From Afipia felis ATCC 53690 (GTDB lineage Bacteria; Pseudomonadota; Alphaproteobacteria; Rhizobiales; Xanthobacteraceae), in the NCBI RefSeq assembly GCF_000314735.2, contig NZ_KB375270.1, positions 3,286,001-3,350,000 on the forward strand: a DNA stretch of 64,000 bases. The letters are read 5' to 3'. Of the stretch, positions 9,673 to 19,390 are shown one piece after another (the first letter of the stretch is position 1; every line of letters starts with the position of its first letter). The notes under the pieces were generated by a model. That model was not told where the DNA came from. It saw only the letters and a list, made by a program, of their open reading frames with translations, and made no database searches. A program made the position numbers and the translations under genes.

Positions 9673-10839
9673 ATGCCGGCAGCCGCTGAAACCAAACTCC
9701 GTCCTGATGACACGACGACGATCGAGGTCGGTCTCGGCGCACGTTCCTATTCCATCGCGATTGGACGCGGCCTGCTGCCCTCGCTCGGCGAGCGCATCAA
9801 GGCGCTGCGGCCCGGTGCGCGCGCGGCGATTGTGACCGATCACACCGTGGCGCAGCACTGGTTGCAACCGGCGATGGATGCGCTCAAGGCTGCCGGCGTC
9901 GAAGCAGCGGAGCCGATCATCGTCGAGGACGGCGAAGGCTCGAAGAGCTACGGCGTGCTTGAAGACGTGAGCGAAGGGCTGATTGGTGCCCGGATCGAAC
10001 GCAACGATCTTGTCGTCGCGCTTGGCGGCGGCGTGGTCGGCGATCTCGCCGGCTTTGCAAGCGCCATCGTGCGCCGCGGTGTCGATTTCGTGCAGGTGCC
10101 GACCTCGCTGCTTGCGCAGGTCGATTCCTCCGTCGGCGGCAAGACCGGTATCAACTCGCCGAAGGGCAAAAATCTGATCGGAGCGTTCCACCAGCCGATT
10201 CTGGTGCTGGCCGACACCGCTGTGCTTGACACACTGTCGCAACGCCAGTTTCGCGCGGGCTACGCGGAGGTCGCGAAATACGGGTTGCTCGGCGATCTCG
10301 ATTTCTTCGAATGGCTGGAAAAGAACCACGAGGGAATTTTCTCAGGCCAGACCGCACGCGAATATGCCGTTGCCGCAAGCTGCCGCGCCAAGGCGGGAAT
10401 CGTCGCACGCGACGAGCGCGAGACGGGTGAACGCGCGTTGCTCAATCTCGGCCACACTTTCGGTCACGCGCTGGAAGCGGCGACCGGATTTTCGGATCGT
10501 CTGTTCCACGGCGAGGGCGTCGCCATCGGCATGACGCTGGCCGCTGAGTTCTCCGCGCGTCGCGGCATGATTTCGCAAGGCGACGTTGTGCGTGTGCAGG
10601 CACATCTGGCCGCTGTCGGCTTGCCGACGCGGCTGCAGGATATCGCGGGTTTCACTCAGGAAGGCGTCGGCGACGCGGACGCGCTATTGTCGCTGATGTT
10701 CCAGGACAAGAAGGTCAAGCGCGGCAAGCTCACCTTCATCCTTCTGGAAAAGCTCGGCCACGCCGTTATCGTCAACGATGTTGATCCGGTATCGGTGCGT
10801 GATTTCCTGAGCGAGAAACTGTCGCAGAAACATAACTGA
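9673..10839 (+). CDS. aroB: AroB, 3-dehydroquinate synthase
   Basis: AroB converts DAHP to 3-dehydroquinate using NAD+ and a divalent metal. It has 388 residues. GGGVVGDLAGFASAIVRRG is the NAD-binding glycine stretch. PTSLLAQVDSSVGGKTGIN is the substrate-binding block. Metal ligands are expected in YAEVAKYG, in NLGHTFGHALE and in HGEGVAIGM. It sits between aroK (12-base gap) and the CorC-type gene, whose TTG start follows the aroB stop directly. The operon aroK-aroB-CorC-family is therefore very likely one transcript. Confidence 0.97.
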   Translation: MPAAAETKLRPDDTTTIEVGLGARSYSIAIGRGLLPSLGERIKALRPGARAAIVTDHTVAQHWLQPAMDALKAAGVEAAEPIIVEDGEGSKSYGVLEDVSEGLIGARIERNDLVVALGGGVVGDLAGFASAIVRRGVDFVQVPTSLLAQVDSSVGGKTGINSPKGKNLIGAFHQPILVLADTAVLDTLSQRQFRAGYAEVAKYGLLGDLDFFEWLEKNHEGIFSGQTAREYAVAASCRAKAGIVARDERETGERALLNLGHTFGHALEAATGFSDRLFHGEGVAIGMTLAAEFSARRGMISQGDVVRVQAHLAAVGLPTRLQDIAGFTQEGVGDADALLSLMFQDKKVKRGKLTFILLEKLGHAVIVNDVDPVSVRDFLSEKLSQKHN

Positions 10840-12156
10840 TTGAGCATGGGCTGGTTTACCTTCGCCGTCGTTATTGCCTGTCTGGTGATCTCCGCCTTTT
10901 TCTCGGCGAGCGAAACCGCGCTGACCGGTTCGTCCCGCGCGAGCATGATGCGGCTGAAAATGCAGGGCAGCCGTCAGGCTGGCATCGTCACGCGGCTGCT
11001 TGAGCATCGCGAGCGCATGATCGGTGCGCTGCTGGTCGGCAACAACCTCGCCAACATTGGCGCGTCCGCGCTCGCAACCGGCGTGTTCACGGCATGGTTC
11101 GGCGAGGTCGGTGTGCTGTATGCGACCGGCGTGATGTCGGCGCTGGTCATCATCTTCGCCGAGGTGCTGCCGAAGACGGTGGCGATCAATGCACCGGACC
11201 GTGTCTCGCTGCTGGTCGCGCGGCCGATGCAATGGGTGCTGCTGGTCCTGAGCCCGCTTCTCACCGTGATCGACGTGGTGGTGCGGCTCTTGATGAAGCT
11301 GCTGCGCATTCCGGTTGGCGCGCATCAGAATTTGCTGTCGCCGACCGAGCGGCTGCGCGGTGCGGTCGATCTGATGCATCATGAAGGCGGTGTCGAGAAG
11401 CAGGATCGCGACATGCTCGGCGGCCTGCTTGACCTGAAAGACCTCGACGTCTCCGACGTCATGGTTCATCGCACCGAAATGGTGATGATCAATGCGGACC
11501 TTCCTGCAGAAGAGCTGGTGCGCGAGGTGCTCGCCACCGAATACACCCGCATCCCGCTGTGGCGTGACAAGCCGGAGAACATCATCGGTGTGCTGCATGC
11601 CAAGGATTTGCTGCGCGCTATCCGGCTGACGGAAGGCGACATCTCCAAGGTCGATGTCAGCGCAATCGCGCTGCCGCCGTGGTTCGTGCCGGAAATGCGG
11701 CCGCTGTCGGAGCAGCTCAAGGCGTTCCGACGTCGCAAGACACATTTCGCCCTCGTCGTGGACGAGTATGGCGAGGTGGAAGGCCTTGTCACGCTGGAAG
11801 ACATTTTGGAAGAAATCGTCGGCGACATTTCCGACGAGCATGACGTCGTGGTCGCGGGCGTTCGCGTTCAGGCGGACGGTTCGGTGATCGTCGACGGCAC
11901 GGTGCCGATCCGTGACCTCAATCGCGCGATGGACTGGAAGCTGCCGGACGAGGAGGCGACGACGATCGCGGGCCTCGTCATTCACGAGGCGCGCTCGATT
12001 CCGGACCGCGGTCAGATCTTCACCTTCCACGGCTTCCGCTTCCGCGTGCTGCGACGCGAGCGCAATCGCATCACTGCGCTGCGCATCTTCCCGCTGCCGC
12101 AGGCGACGGACGAGCCGATGCCGCGCCGCGCGGGCAGGGCGTTCAGCTTTTTCTAG
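10840..12156 (+). CDS. CNNM/CorC-HlyC family transmembrane protein (DUF21-CBS-CorC domains)
   Basis: These membrane proteins take part in Mg2+/Co2+ transport or efflux; the older name 'hemolysin' is misleading. The 438 residues read in order as a DUF21 membrane domain (about 1-190, starting with the FFSASETALTGSSRA helix), a pair of CBS domains (about 205-330, with TRIPLWRDKPENIIGVLHAKDL and HFALVVDEYGEVEGLVTLEDILEEIVGDI) and a CorC_HlyC domain (about 345-425). Two starts are possible: TTG at 10840, touching the aroB stop, or ATG at 10846, which gives MGWFTF. The contact with aroB points to translational coupling. The transported ion is not shown by sequence. Confidence 0.88.
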   Translation: MSMGWFTFAVVIACLVISAFFSASETALTGSSRASMMRLKMQGSRQAGIVTRLLEHRERMIGALLVGNNLANIGASALATGVFTAWFGEVGVLYATGVMSALVIIFAEVLPKTVAINAPDRVSLLVARPMQWVLLVLSPLLTVIDVVVRLLMKLLRIPVGAHQNLLSPTERLRGAVDLMHHEGGVEKQDRDMLGGLLDLKDLDVSDVMVHRTEMVMINADLPAEELVREVLATEYTRIPLWRDKPENIIGVLHAKDLLRAIRLTEGDISKVDVSAIALPPWFVPEMRPLSEQLKAFRRRKTHFALVVDEYGEVEGLVTLEDILEEIVGDISDEHDVVVAGVRVQADGSVIVDGTVPIRDLNRAMDWKLPDEEATTIAGLVIHEARSIPDRGQIFTFHGFRFRVLRRERNRITALRIFPLPQATDEPMPRRAGRAFSFF

Positions 12157-12179
12157 AATCTATGATGAAGAACGTGCGG

Positions 12180-12446
12180 CTATTCGCCGGGCGCCTGCGT
12201 CTTCAGCGCCAGTGCATGAACGCCGCCAGCGAGATCGTCCGCCAGTAACGCATTTATCATCCGGTGGCGCTCGACGCGGCTCTTCCCTTCGAAGGCGCGA
12301 GACACAATATGAACTCTGAAATGCGTTTGGCCGCCGGGGCGGTGGCCGGCGTGTCCTTCATGCAAATGCGATTCGTCAACGACGCTGAGGCTCTCCGGAT
12401 GGAGAGCGTCGGTCAGTTTTTTGGCGATGGTGTCCCGAACGGTCAT
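12180..12446 (-). CDS. BolA family protein
   Basis: BolA proteins pair with monothiol glutaredoxins and take part in Fe-S cluster handling and stress-related morphology. The product has 88 residues. It carries the class II KH-like fold signature: LSVVDESHLHEGHAGH in the first half and HFRVHIVSRAFEGKSRVERHRMINALLADDL in the second, with the conserved His residues that can ligate a shared 2Fe-2S cluster. The gene converges on the CorC-type gene (23-base gap) and is divergent from the J-domain gene. The glutaredoxin partner is not in the window. Confidence 0.9.
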   Translation of the reverse strand: MTVRDTIAKKLTDALHPESLSVVDESHLHEGHAGHRPGGQTHFRVHIVSRAFEGKSRVERHRMINALLADDLAGGVHALALKTQAPGE

Positions 12447-12596
12447 GATATCCGCAATATCGTGCGTTATTGAGCGCCGTCAATGCGCTTGACGCGCGGC
12501 CCTTATCATTTGCGGTTGATGGTCGCGGCGATGTATACTCGACGGCTCGCGAAATTCGCGATTTGTCTGTCCTCTTGAGCCACGTTGTCCGAACTG

Positions 12597-13241
12597 ATGT
12601 CCTTCGATTCGAAATATTTTGACAAGATCCGCATCAAGCCTGCCGCGAAGGCGAAGACCCGCGTCAAGGAAGAGGCGGTGATGTGCGAATGGCCGGATTG
12701 CAAAAATCCCGCGCCGCATCGTGCGCCGAAGGGCCGTGGCAAGGAGCGCGAGTACTGGCACTTCTGTCTCAATCACGTCCGCGAATACAACCAGTCTTAT
12801 AATTTCTTCTCGGGAATGAGCGACGAAGCCGTCGCGCGCTATCAGAAGGATGCGCAGACCGGCCATCGCCCGACCTGGAAAATGGGCGCGAACACCGGCC
12901 CGAAGGGCAAAGGCAAATCCGGCGTCGAGGACGAGTTCGAAGGCGCGCTCGATCCGTTCGCGATGTTCCAGGAAATGAACGGTCGCGGCCGCTGGCGTCC
13001 GGGACCGGGCGCGAAGGCGGAAACCAAGACCGAGACGCGGAAGGTGATGAACGCCGAGCGCAAGGCGCTGCAGGTGATGGGGCTAGGCGCGGATGCCACG
13101 CTCGAGATGGTGAAGACGAAATATAGGCTTCTGGTGAAGCAACATCATCCCGACGCCAATGGTGGCGACCGTTCGACCGAGGATCGCCTGATCGAGATCG
13201 TCAAGGCGTATAATTATCTGAAGACCGTAGTGCGCCCGTAA
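12597..13241 (+). CDS. J-domain (DnaJ-like) protein with a Cys/His-rich N-terminal part
   Basis: The product has 214 residues from the ATG at 12597 (MSFDSKYFDKIRIKP); a TTG at 12585 would add four. The J domain is at the C-terminus (about 152-213). It shows ALQVMGLGADATLEMVKTKYR, the HPD motif in KQHHPDANGG and a last helix ending YNYLKTVV, so it should stimulate an Hsp70 ATPase. The N-terminal part has Cys and His residues spaced C-x4-C, then H and C-x2-NH (CEWPDCKNP, WHFCLNHVREYNQ), which may bind zinc. The client is unknown. It lacks the Gly/Phe region and zinc fingers of true DnaJ, so it is a specialised co-chaperone. Confidence 0.87.
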   Translation: MSFDSKYFDKIRIKPAAKAKTRVKEEAVMCEWPDCKNPAPHRAPKGRGKEREYWHFCLNHVREYNQSYNFFSGMSDEAVARYQKDAQTGHRPTWKMGANTGPKGKGKSGVEDEFEGALDPFAMFQEMNGRGRWRPGPGAKAETKTETRKVMNAERKALQVMGLGADATLEMVKTKYRLLVKQHHPDANGGDRSTEDRLIEIVKAYNYLKTVVRP

Positions 13242-13252
13242 GGCTGCGGGTC

Positions 13253-13894
13253 TTACTCGCAGGACGAAGCACCCAGCGCTCGGCGGCGCGCCCGCCATGT
13301 GCGAAATGCCCATGTGGCGACACCGATCGCGAGCAGTCCGCCGACCAGCGGCAGCGCGTAATGCTCGGCTTTCGCGCCCCATTGCTCGGCGGCCGATCCG
13401 GCGAGCACGCCGGGCAGGATCATCGCGGGCGCCCAGACCAGAACGGCAAAGATGTCGATGGCGACAAATTTCGGTGGCGGCATGTCGAGCGCGCCGGCTG
13501 TGATCGGTACGAAAGCGCGGATCGGCGGAAGAAAGCGGGCGAAGAACACCGCGAACGTGCCGTAGCGCAGGAAGAAGCGTTCGCTCTCCGCGATCAGCGC
13601 CGGGTACTTCGACATTGGCCACAGCGCCAGCACGCGCCGCTTTTGTGTGTAGCCGAGCCAGTAAGCAAGGCCGTCTCCCAATGCCGCGCCAACGATGGCG
13701 GCGACGAGAATCGGCGCGAGTTTCAGGTTCCCGCTCGGGACCAGTGCGCTTAATGCCAGAATCACCGTCGAGCCTGGCACGACCGCGCCTGCCAGCGGCA
13801 CGGCTTCGAGAAAGGCTGACAGGAAGATCACGGTATAGGCAGCGACGCCGTGAGAGGACACAAAGGCGACGACGAGATCGAGATACTGGCTCAC
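13253..13894 (-). CDS. DedA family (SNARE-associated/VTT domain) membrane protein
   Basis: DedA proteins are inner-membrane proteins linked to lipid scrambling, undecaprenyl phosphate recycling and envelope homeostasis. The product has 213 residues. Family marks are FLSAFLEAVPLAGAVVPGSTVIL near the start, AAIVGAALGDGLAYWLGY with the conserved GD, and FFARFLPPIRAFVPITAGALDMPPPKF, where the FxRFxPxxR motif holds key arginines. Four to five membrane segments are visible. It converges on the J-domain gene with an 11-base gap. The exact substrate is unknown. Confidence 0.9.
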   Translation of the reverse strand: MSQYLDLVVAFVSSHGVAAYTVIFLSAFLEAVPLAGAVVPGSTVILALSALVPSGNLKLAPILVAAIVGAALGDGLAYWLGYTQKRRVLALWPMSKYPALIAESERFFLRYGTFAVFFARFLPPIRAFVPITAGALDMPPPKFVAIDIFAVLVWAPAMILPGVLAGSAAEQWGAKAEHYALPLVGGLLAIGVATWAFRTWRARRRALGASSCE

Positions 13895-14181
13895 GCGCGA
13901 TCCAAAATATGGAATGACCAGACGGTCGGATCACCCATAGGTGGGCATTCACAGCAGAAAACCCAATGCGGGTTGCAAATCTGCAGGCCCAGCCCGGCAA
14001 AGATGCGGTACCGGGAGGCCTTCAATAATTCCAATAAATGGACTATCTTTTTGATGTAACGAAAGAACTTTTAGCAGCCGCAAGGCTTCTGCCGTTTGCG
14101 GCTCTCTGCTAGGTTCTCCCCGCATCCCACCCGCGCGAACAATGCACGTCTGGTTTCGGGAGCATCCGAGACCACGGAGGA

Positions 14182-15180
14182 ATGATGACTGCCGCCACTT
14201 TGCAATCGCAGGAAGCTACGCGTCTGCCGGACATGAAGGTGTCCGTGCGTCAGGTTTTCGGCATCGACAGCGATCTTGAGGTCCCCGCCTATTCGGAGGT
14301 CGATCCTCATGTGCCGGACGTCGACCCGGATTATCGCTTCGACCGCGCCACCACGCTCGCGATTCTCGCAGGCTTCGCCAAGAACCGCCGCGTCATGGTC
14401 ACGGGCTTCCACGGTACCGGCAAGTCCACGCATATCGAGCAGGTCGCCTCGCGGTTGAACTGGCCGTGCGTGCGCGTCAACCTCGACAGCCACATCAGCC
14501 GTATCGATCTCGTCGGCAAGGACTCGATCGTCGTGCGCGATGGCAAGCAGGTCACCGAATTCCGTGACGGCATTCTGCCGTGGGCACTGCAGAACAACGT
14601 CGCGCTGGTGTTCGACGAATACGACGCCGGCCGCCCGGACGTGATGTTCGTTATTCAGCGCGTGCTGGAAGTCTCAGGTCGCCTGACGCTGCTCGACCAG
14701 AACAAGGTCATCAAGCCGCATCCGGCGTTCCGCCTGTTCGCGACCGCCAACACCATCGGCCTCGGCGATACCTCGGGCCTCTATCACGGCACCCAGCAGA
14801 TCAACCAGGGCCAGATGGACCGCTGGTCGATCGTTACCACGCTGAACTACTTGCCGCATGACGAGGAAGTCGAGATCGTGCTCGCCAAGGCGAAGCACTA
14901 TCGCAACGATGCGGGCCGCGACACCGTCAACAAGATGGTGCGGCTGGCGGATCTCACGCGCAACGCATTTGCGAACGGCGATCTGTCGACTGTGATGAGC
15001 CCGCGCACCGTCATTACCTGGGCCGAGAATGCGGAAATCTTCGGCGATCTCGGCTTCGCGTTCCGTGTGACCTTCCTCAACAAGTGCGACGAACTGGAGC
15101 GCCCGCTGGTGGCTGAATTCTATCAGCGCTGCTTCAACGTCGACCTGCCGGAAAGCGCCGTCAACGTCGCACTGAGCTGA
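14182..15180 (+). CDS. cobS: CobS, cobaltochelatase AAA+ ATPase subunit
   Basis: CobS and CobT form the AAA+ motor that, with CobN, inserts Co2+ into hydrogenobyrinic acid diamide in aerobic B12 synthesis. The product has 332 residues. [18 protein letters not shown] is the typical N-terminus. Walker A is GFHGTGKST at 75-83, Walker B is [10 protein letters not shown], and [13 protein letters not shown] is the sensor 1 region. ATG codons at 14182 and 14185 are both possible; a GGAGG motif just before them (ACGGAGGAATG) fits either. The cobT start lies 11 bases after the stop. cobN is not in the window, so the chelatase is encoded at more than one locus. Confidence 0.96.
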   Translation: MMTAATLQSQEATRLPDMKVSVRQVFGIDSDLEVPAYSEVDPHVPDVDPDYRFDRATTLAILAGFAKNRRVMVTGFHGTGKSTHIEQVASRLNWPCVRVNLDSHISRIDLVGKDSIVVRDGKQVTEFRDGILPWALQNNVALVFDEYDAGRPDVMFVIQRVLEVSGRLTLLDQNKVIKPHPAFRLFATANTIGLGDTSGLYHGTQQINQGQMDRWSIVTTLNYLPHDEEVEIVLAKAKHYRNDAGRDTVNKMVRLADLTRNAFANGDLSTVMSPRTVITWAENAEIFGDLGFAFRVTFLNKCDELERPLVAEFYQRCFNVDLPESAVNVALS

Positions 15181-15191
15181 GCCGGATCGGC

Positions 15192-17087
15192 ATGAGCGCA
15201 TCGAACGTCAAGTTCAAATCCTCCAAGGAAGCGCCGACGGAGCCGTTCAAGCGCGCAGTGACGTCGTGCCTGAAGGCGATCGCCAAGAAGGCTGAGCTTG
15301 ACGTCACATTCTCCGCGGAACGGCCGGGTGTCGCGCCCGGCAAGGCGCGGCTGCCGGAGCCGTCGCGCAAGCTGACCCGCAAGGACGCCGCGATCGTGCG
15401 GGGGCATGCGGATTCGATCGCGCTGCGGCTTGCCTGTCACGATCCGAAACTTCATCGCAAGCTCGCGCCGAGCAATCAGCAGGCGCGCGCAGTGTTTGAG
15501 GCGATGGAGCAGGCCCGTGTCGAAGCCATCGGCTCGAAGCGCATGGCGGGCGTCGCCAAGAACCTCAATGCGATGCTCGACGATCATTTCCATCGCGGCA
15601 AATATGACGAGATCACCGACCGCGCCGACGCACCGCTGGCCGATGCGCTGGCGATGCTGGTGCGTGAACGCCTTACCGGACAGGCGCCGCCGGTGGCCGC
15701 GCGCCGGATCGTTGATCTGTGGCGGCCGACCCTGGAAGAAAAGGTCGGCCATCGGCTCGATCAGTTGCAGGGCCTCACCGAGGATCAGGCCAGGTTCGGC
15801 GAATTGATCCAGGACCTCCTCACCGCGCTCGAGCTCAGTGATGAGCGCATCGCCGAGCCGGACGAAGACGAGAACGAGGACGAGGAAAAGAAGGGCGGCG
15901 AGAAGGGCGAGGCCGGTCAGGAAGCCGAGGCCGACAAGGACGAGACGGACGATATGTCCGCCGATCAGTCGCAGTCGCAAAGCGAGGACATTTCGTCGGA
16001 CAGCGCCATCGACGCCTCCCAGCTCGCCTCCAGCGAGAACTATGACGAAGGCGACATGGGCGAGGAAGAGACGCCCGGCGATGCCACGCGTCCGAATGCG
16101 CGCGGCCAGAATGAGCCGAAGGGCCCAGAATATCACGCCTTTGCGCCAAAATTCGACGAGGTCATTTCCGCCGACGAACTATGCGATGCCGAGGAGCTGA
16201 CACGGCTGCGCGGTTATCTCGACAAGCAGCTCGCGCATCTGCAGCATGTGGTCGCGCGTCTCGCCAACCGCCTGCAACGCCGCCTGATGGCGCAGCAAAA
16301 CCGGGCGTGGGAGTTCGATCTCGAAGAGGGCATGCTCGATCCGGCACGGCTGTCGCGCGTCGTCACTGATCCGTTCCATCCGCTGTCCTTCATGCACGAG
16401 AAGGAAGCGACCTTCCGCGACACGGTGGTGACGTTGCTGCTCGACAATTCCGGTTCGATGCGCGGCCGACCGATCACCGTGGCTGCGACCTGCGCCGACA
16501 TTCTGGCGCGGACTCTGGAGCGTTGCGGCGTCAAGGTCGAGATTCTCGGCTTCACCACGCGTGCCTGGAAGGGTGGACAGTCGCGCGAGGCGTGGCTTGC
16601 GGCAGGCAAGCCCGCCAATCCGGGCCGGCTCAACGACCTGCGCCACATCATCTACAAGTCGGCCGATGCGCCGTGGCGTCGCGCGCGCAAGAATCTTGGC
16701 CTGATGATGCGCGAGGGCTTGCTGAAAGAGAACATCGACGGCGAGGCCCTCGACTGGGCGCACAAGCGCCTGCTCGCGCGTCCCGAGCAGCGCAAGATCC
16801 TGATGATGATCTCTGACGGCGCGCCGGTCGACGATTCGACCCTCTCGGTGAATTCCGGAAACTATCTCGAACGGCATCTGCGCTGGATCATCGAGGAGAT
16901 CGAAACCCGCTCGCCGGTGGAATTGATCGCCATTGGCATCGGCCACGACGTCACGCGCTACTATCGGCGCGCGGTTACGATCGTGGACGCGGAAGAACTC
17001 GGCGGCGCGATCACCGAAAAGCTCGCGGAGCTGTTCAGCGAGACCCACGGTGCGCCGCCGGCAGATCGCCGCCGCAAGCTGCACTGA
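15192..17087 (+). CDS. cobT: CobT, cobaltochelatase subunit with C-terminal VWA domain
   Basis: CobT is the integrin-I-like partner of CobS in the cobalt chelatase. The 631 residues include a helical N-terminal region, a strongly acidic stretch at about 215-320 (Asp/Glu/Lys runs such as [16 protein letters not shown]) and a von Willebrand A domain from about 410. In that domain [13 protein letters not shown] gives a full MIDAS motif (Asp418, Ser420, Ser422). The acidic linker is known in CobT orthologues and is not a sign of error. The gene follows cobS directly and lies seven bases before the next coding region, so all three are probably one operon. Confidence 0.96.
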   Translation: MSASNVKFKSSKEAPTEPFKRAVTSCLKAIAKKAELDVTFSAERPGVAPGKARLPEPSRKLTRKDAAIVRGHADSIALRLACHDPKLHRKLAPSNQQARAVFEAMEQARVEAIGSKRMAGVAKNLNAMLDDHFHRGKYDEITDRADAPLADALAMLVRERLTGQAPPVAARRIVDLWRPTLEEKVGHRLDQLQGLTEDQARFGELIQDLLTALELSDERIAEPDEDENEDEEKKGGEKGEAGQEAEADKDETDDMSADQSQSQSEDISSDSAIDASQLASSENYDEGDMGEEETPGDATRPNARGQNEPKGPEYHAFAPKFDEVISADELCDAEELTRLRGYLDKQLAHLQHVVARLANRLQRRLMAQQNRAWEFDLEEGMLDPARLSRVVTDPFHPLSFMHEKEATFRDTVVTLLLDNSGSMRGRPITVAATCADILARTLERCGVKVEILGFTTRAWKGGQSREAWLAAGKPANPGRLNDLRHIIYKSADAPWRRARKNLGLMMREGLLKENIDGEALDWAHKRLLARPEQRKILMMISDGAPVDDSTLSVNSGNYLERHLRWIIEEIETRSPVELIAIGIGHDVTRYYRRAVTIVDAEELGGAITEKLAELFSETHGAPPADRRRKLH

Positions 17088-17094
17088 GCGCGTC

Positions 17095-18141
17095 ATGACG
17101 CGCCGCATGTCTCGCCGCGCGTTTCTCGGACATGCGGTTGGCGGTCTCGCCGCTGCGCAGACTGTCATCCCGCTTCCGGTTCATGCACGTGCGCTGGCGC
17201 GATCGCTCGATGGCGTCGTGCCGGTCGAAGTGAACGCGCGGCCGCTGCCCTCCTTCGATCTGCGCGATCCTTCCCATGTCCGCTTCGGCTCGTTTCAATT
17301 CCGCAGCGGGTTGGTGCTGACGTCGCCGTTCCGCAAATTCGGCGGGCTGTCGTCGCTGCATCTCGATGCGAAAGGCGAGAATTTCATCACGGCGAGCGAT
17401 AAAGGCGACTGGTTCACCGGGCGCTTTGTCTATCACGGGGATGCGCTGAGTGGCCTTGCTGATGTTAGATCGGCGCCGATGCGGGGCAGTGACGGCCAGC
17501 CTCTGGCGGCGAAAGGTTGGTTCGATACGGAATCGCTGACCTTCGACGGATCGATCGCGTATGTCGGCATCGAGCGGGTCAACAAGATCGTGCGCTTCGA
17601 CTTCGACAAGGGCGGCATCCTTGCGCGCGCGGAGGAGGTCGCCGCGCCGCCGGAAGTTGCAAAGCTGCCTTATAATCTCGGGCTGGAATCGCTTGTCTAT
17701 GTCGGCAAGGGGCAGCGGCTCGCCGGTACGCTCCTTGCGATTTCAGAACGCTCGCTCGATACCGACGGCAATATCGCAGCGTTTCTGATCGGCGGTCCTT
17801 CGCCTGGTATTTTTCATATCAAGCGATCGAATGACTTCGACATCAGCGATGCTACACTGCTGCCGACAGGTGACGTGTTGCTGCTGGAGCGGAAGTTCTC
17901 CCTGGCCAAGGGAGTTGGCATCCAAGTACGTTGTATACCAGTTTCGACAATTGCCCCTGACTCGCTCGTCGACGGCCCTGTTCTCTTCGAGGCGGATATG
18001 GGTGCTGAAATCGATAATTTCGAAGGGATCGCGACTCATGTCTCGCGAACCGGCGAGACAATTATCACGCTGATTTCTGACGATAATTTTTCATTTATTC
18101 AAAGGACCCTACTGGTCCAGTTCACACTGCTCGCGCGGTGA
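17095..18141 (+). CDS. Exported esterase-like/phytase-like family protein, Tat-dependent
   Basis: The product has 348 residues from the ATG at 17095. The N-terminus MTRRMSRRAFLGHAVGG carries the twin-arginine motif SRRAFLG followed by a hydrophobic core, so a folded protein should leave through the Tat system. The body has repeated short blocks of a beta-propeller-like fold: FGGLSSLHLDAKGENFITASDKGDW, WFDTESLTFDG, ISERSLDTDGN and DNFEGIATHV. These fit the 'esterase-like activity of phytase' family, in which acidic residues bind calcium. Enzyme activity is unproven. It begins seven bases after cobT, so it probably shares the cobST transcript although no link to B12 is known. Confidence 0.83.
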   Translation: MTRRMSRRAFLGHAVGGLAAAQTVIPLPVHARALARSLDGVVPVEVNARPLPSFDLRDPSHVRFGSFQFRSGLVLTSPFRKFGGLSSLHLDAKGENFITASDKGDWFTGRFVYHGDALSGLADVRSAPMRGSDGQPLAAKGWFDTESLTFDGSIAYVGIERVNKIVRFDFDKGGILARAEEVAAPPEVAKLPYNLGLESLVYVGKGQRLAGTLLAISERSLDTDGNIAAFLIGGPSPGIFHIKRSNDFDISDATLLPTGDVLLLERKFSLAKGVGIQVRCIPVSTIAPDSLVDGPVLFEADMGAEIDNFEGIATHVSRTGETIITLISDDNFSFIQRTLLVQFTLLAR

Positions 18142-18160
18142 TCGCCGCGCTGTGAGCAAT

Positions 18161-18224
18161 TGCAGCAGAATGGTGCCCTGCAACAGAAATATCGCTGTGT
18201 GCGACAGAACGCCCTGCGACAGAT
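18161..18224 (+). repeat. Four imperfect direct repeats upstream of the TctC-like gene
   Basis: The decamer TGCRRCAGAA recurs at 18161 (TGCAGCAGAA), 18179 (TGCAACAGAA), 18200 (TGCGACAGAA) and 18215 (TGCGACAGAT). The starts are 18, 21 and 15 bases apart. They end about 130 bases before the transporter start. Spaced direct repeats in a promoter region can be activator sites, such as response-regulator boxes, but no regulator gene lies next to them. Confidence 0.4.
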
Positions 18225-18357
18225 CGTCTCATACGACCTCAGGACATATGTAAAATTCTTCCAGTCCGTTGCACGATCCTTATCGCGGTAGTGACGACTT
18301 ACCGCTCCAAAAAAAATCCGGCATCCAAGACCGGCTGGTATTTCAGGGAGGATATGC

Positions 18358-19374
18358 ATGAGTGTACGTACGAAGACGAGTTATGCCTTTGCTGCATTGC
18401 TCGGTGCCGCTGCTTTCGGGCTGGCACCGATGTCAGCGATGGCGGCGTGGGAGCCCTCGCGTCCTGTTGAATTGATCGTGCCGGCAGGCACGGGCGGCGG
18501 TGCCGACCAGATGGCGCGCGTCGTTCAGGGCATCATCAGCAAGCACAATCTGATGAAGCAGCCGATGATCGTCGTGAACAAATCCGGCGGCGCAGGCGGC
18601 GAAGGCTTCCTCGACGTCAAGGGTTCGCGCAACAACCCGCACAAGCTGATCATCACGCTGTCGAACTTGTTCACGACCCCGCTCGCAACCGGCATTCCTT
18701 TCTCCTACAAGGATCTCACCCCGGTCACGATGATGGCGCTGGACGAATTCATCCTCTGGGTGAACGCGGACAAGCCGTACAAGTCCGCGAAGGACTACAT
18801 CGACGCGATCAAGGCCGCGCCTGATGGCCAGTTCCGCATGGGCGGCACCGGCTCGAAGCAGGAAGACCAGATCATCACCGTCGCGCTAGAAAAGGCGACC
18901 GGCAAGAAGCTCACCTACATCCCCTACAAGGGTGGTGGTGAAGTTGCCGTTCAGCTTGTCGGCAATCACATCGACTCCAGCGTGAACAACCCGATCGAGG
19001 CCGTGGCGCAGTGGCGTGGTGGCAAGCTGCGTCCGCTCTGCGTGTTCGACAGCAAGAAGCTCACCTACACCGACAAGGTTGCGGGTGATCAGACCTGGGC
19101 CGACATCCCGACCTGCAAGTCGCAGGGCCTGGACGTCGAGTACCTGATGCTGCGTGGCTTCTTCATGGCTCCCGGCGCGACGCCGGATCAGGTCGCCTAT
19201 TACGTCGACCTGATGAAGAAGGTGCGTGAGACTCCTGAATGGGCTCAGCTCATGAAGGACGGCGCCTTCAACCAGACCGCTCTCAGCGGCGCGGACTATC
19301 TGAAGTGGGTGGACGCGGCTGAGAAGACGCACGAAACCCTGATGAAGGACGCGGGCTTCCTCGCCGCCAAGTAA
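18358..19374 (+). CDS. TctC/Bug-family periplasmic substrate-binding protein of a tripartite tricarboxylate transporter
   Basis: This protein catches a carboxylate in the periplasm for the TctA/TctB membrane pair. The product has 338 residues with a signal peptide ending near AMA-AWEP (about 30). The mature part opens with RPVELIVPAGTGGGADQMAR, which contains the first substrate-binding loop of Bug proteins. It continues with MGGTGSKQEDQI and PYKGGGEVAVQLVGNHIDSSVNNP, the second loop. AGGGAGGA lies just before the ATG. The substrate could be citrate, another di- or tricarboxylate or an aromatic acid; sequence does not decide. A hairpin separates it from tctB. Confidence 0.92.
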   Translation: MSVRTKTSYAFAALLGAAAFGLAPMSAMAAWEPSRPVELIVPAGTGGGADQMARVVQGIISKHNLMKQPMIVVNKSGGAGGEGFLDVKGSRNNPHKLIITLSNLFTTPLATGIPFSYKDLTPVTMMALDEFILWVNADKPYKSAKDYIDAIKAAPDGQFRMGGTGSKQEDQIITVALEKATGKKLTYIPYKGGGEVAVQLVGNHIDSSVNNPIEAVAQWRGGKLRPLCVFDSKKLTYTDKVAGDQTWADIPTCKSQGLDVEYLMLRGFFMAPGATPDQVAYYVDLMKKVRETPEWAQLMKDGAFNQTALSGADYLKWVDAAEKTHETLMKDAGFLAAK

Positions 19375-19390
19375 TCGTCACAACCAAGAA

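Noticed and set aside
8719..10329. Antisense frame of 536 codons across aroK and aroB
   Set aside because: Only its last 48 codons are a real gene; the rest mirrors aroK/aroB and looks like no protein family.
10684..12030. Antisense frame of 448 codons in the CorC-type gene
   Set aside because: Shadow of a clear DUF21-CBS-CorC gene; the composition is His/Arg/Asp-rich noise.
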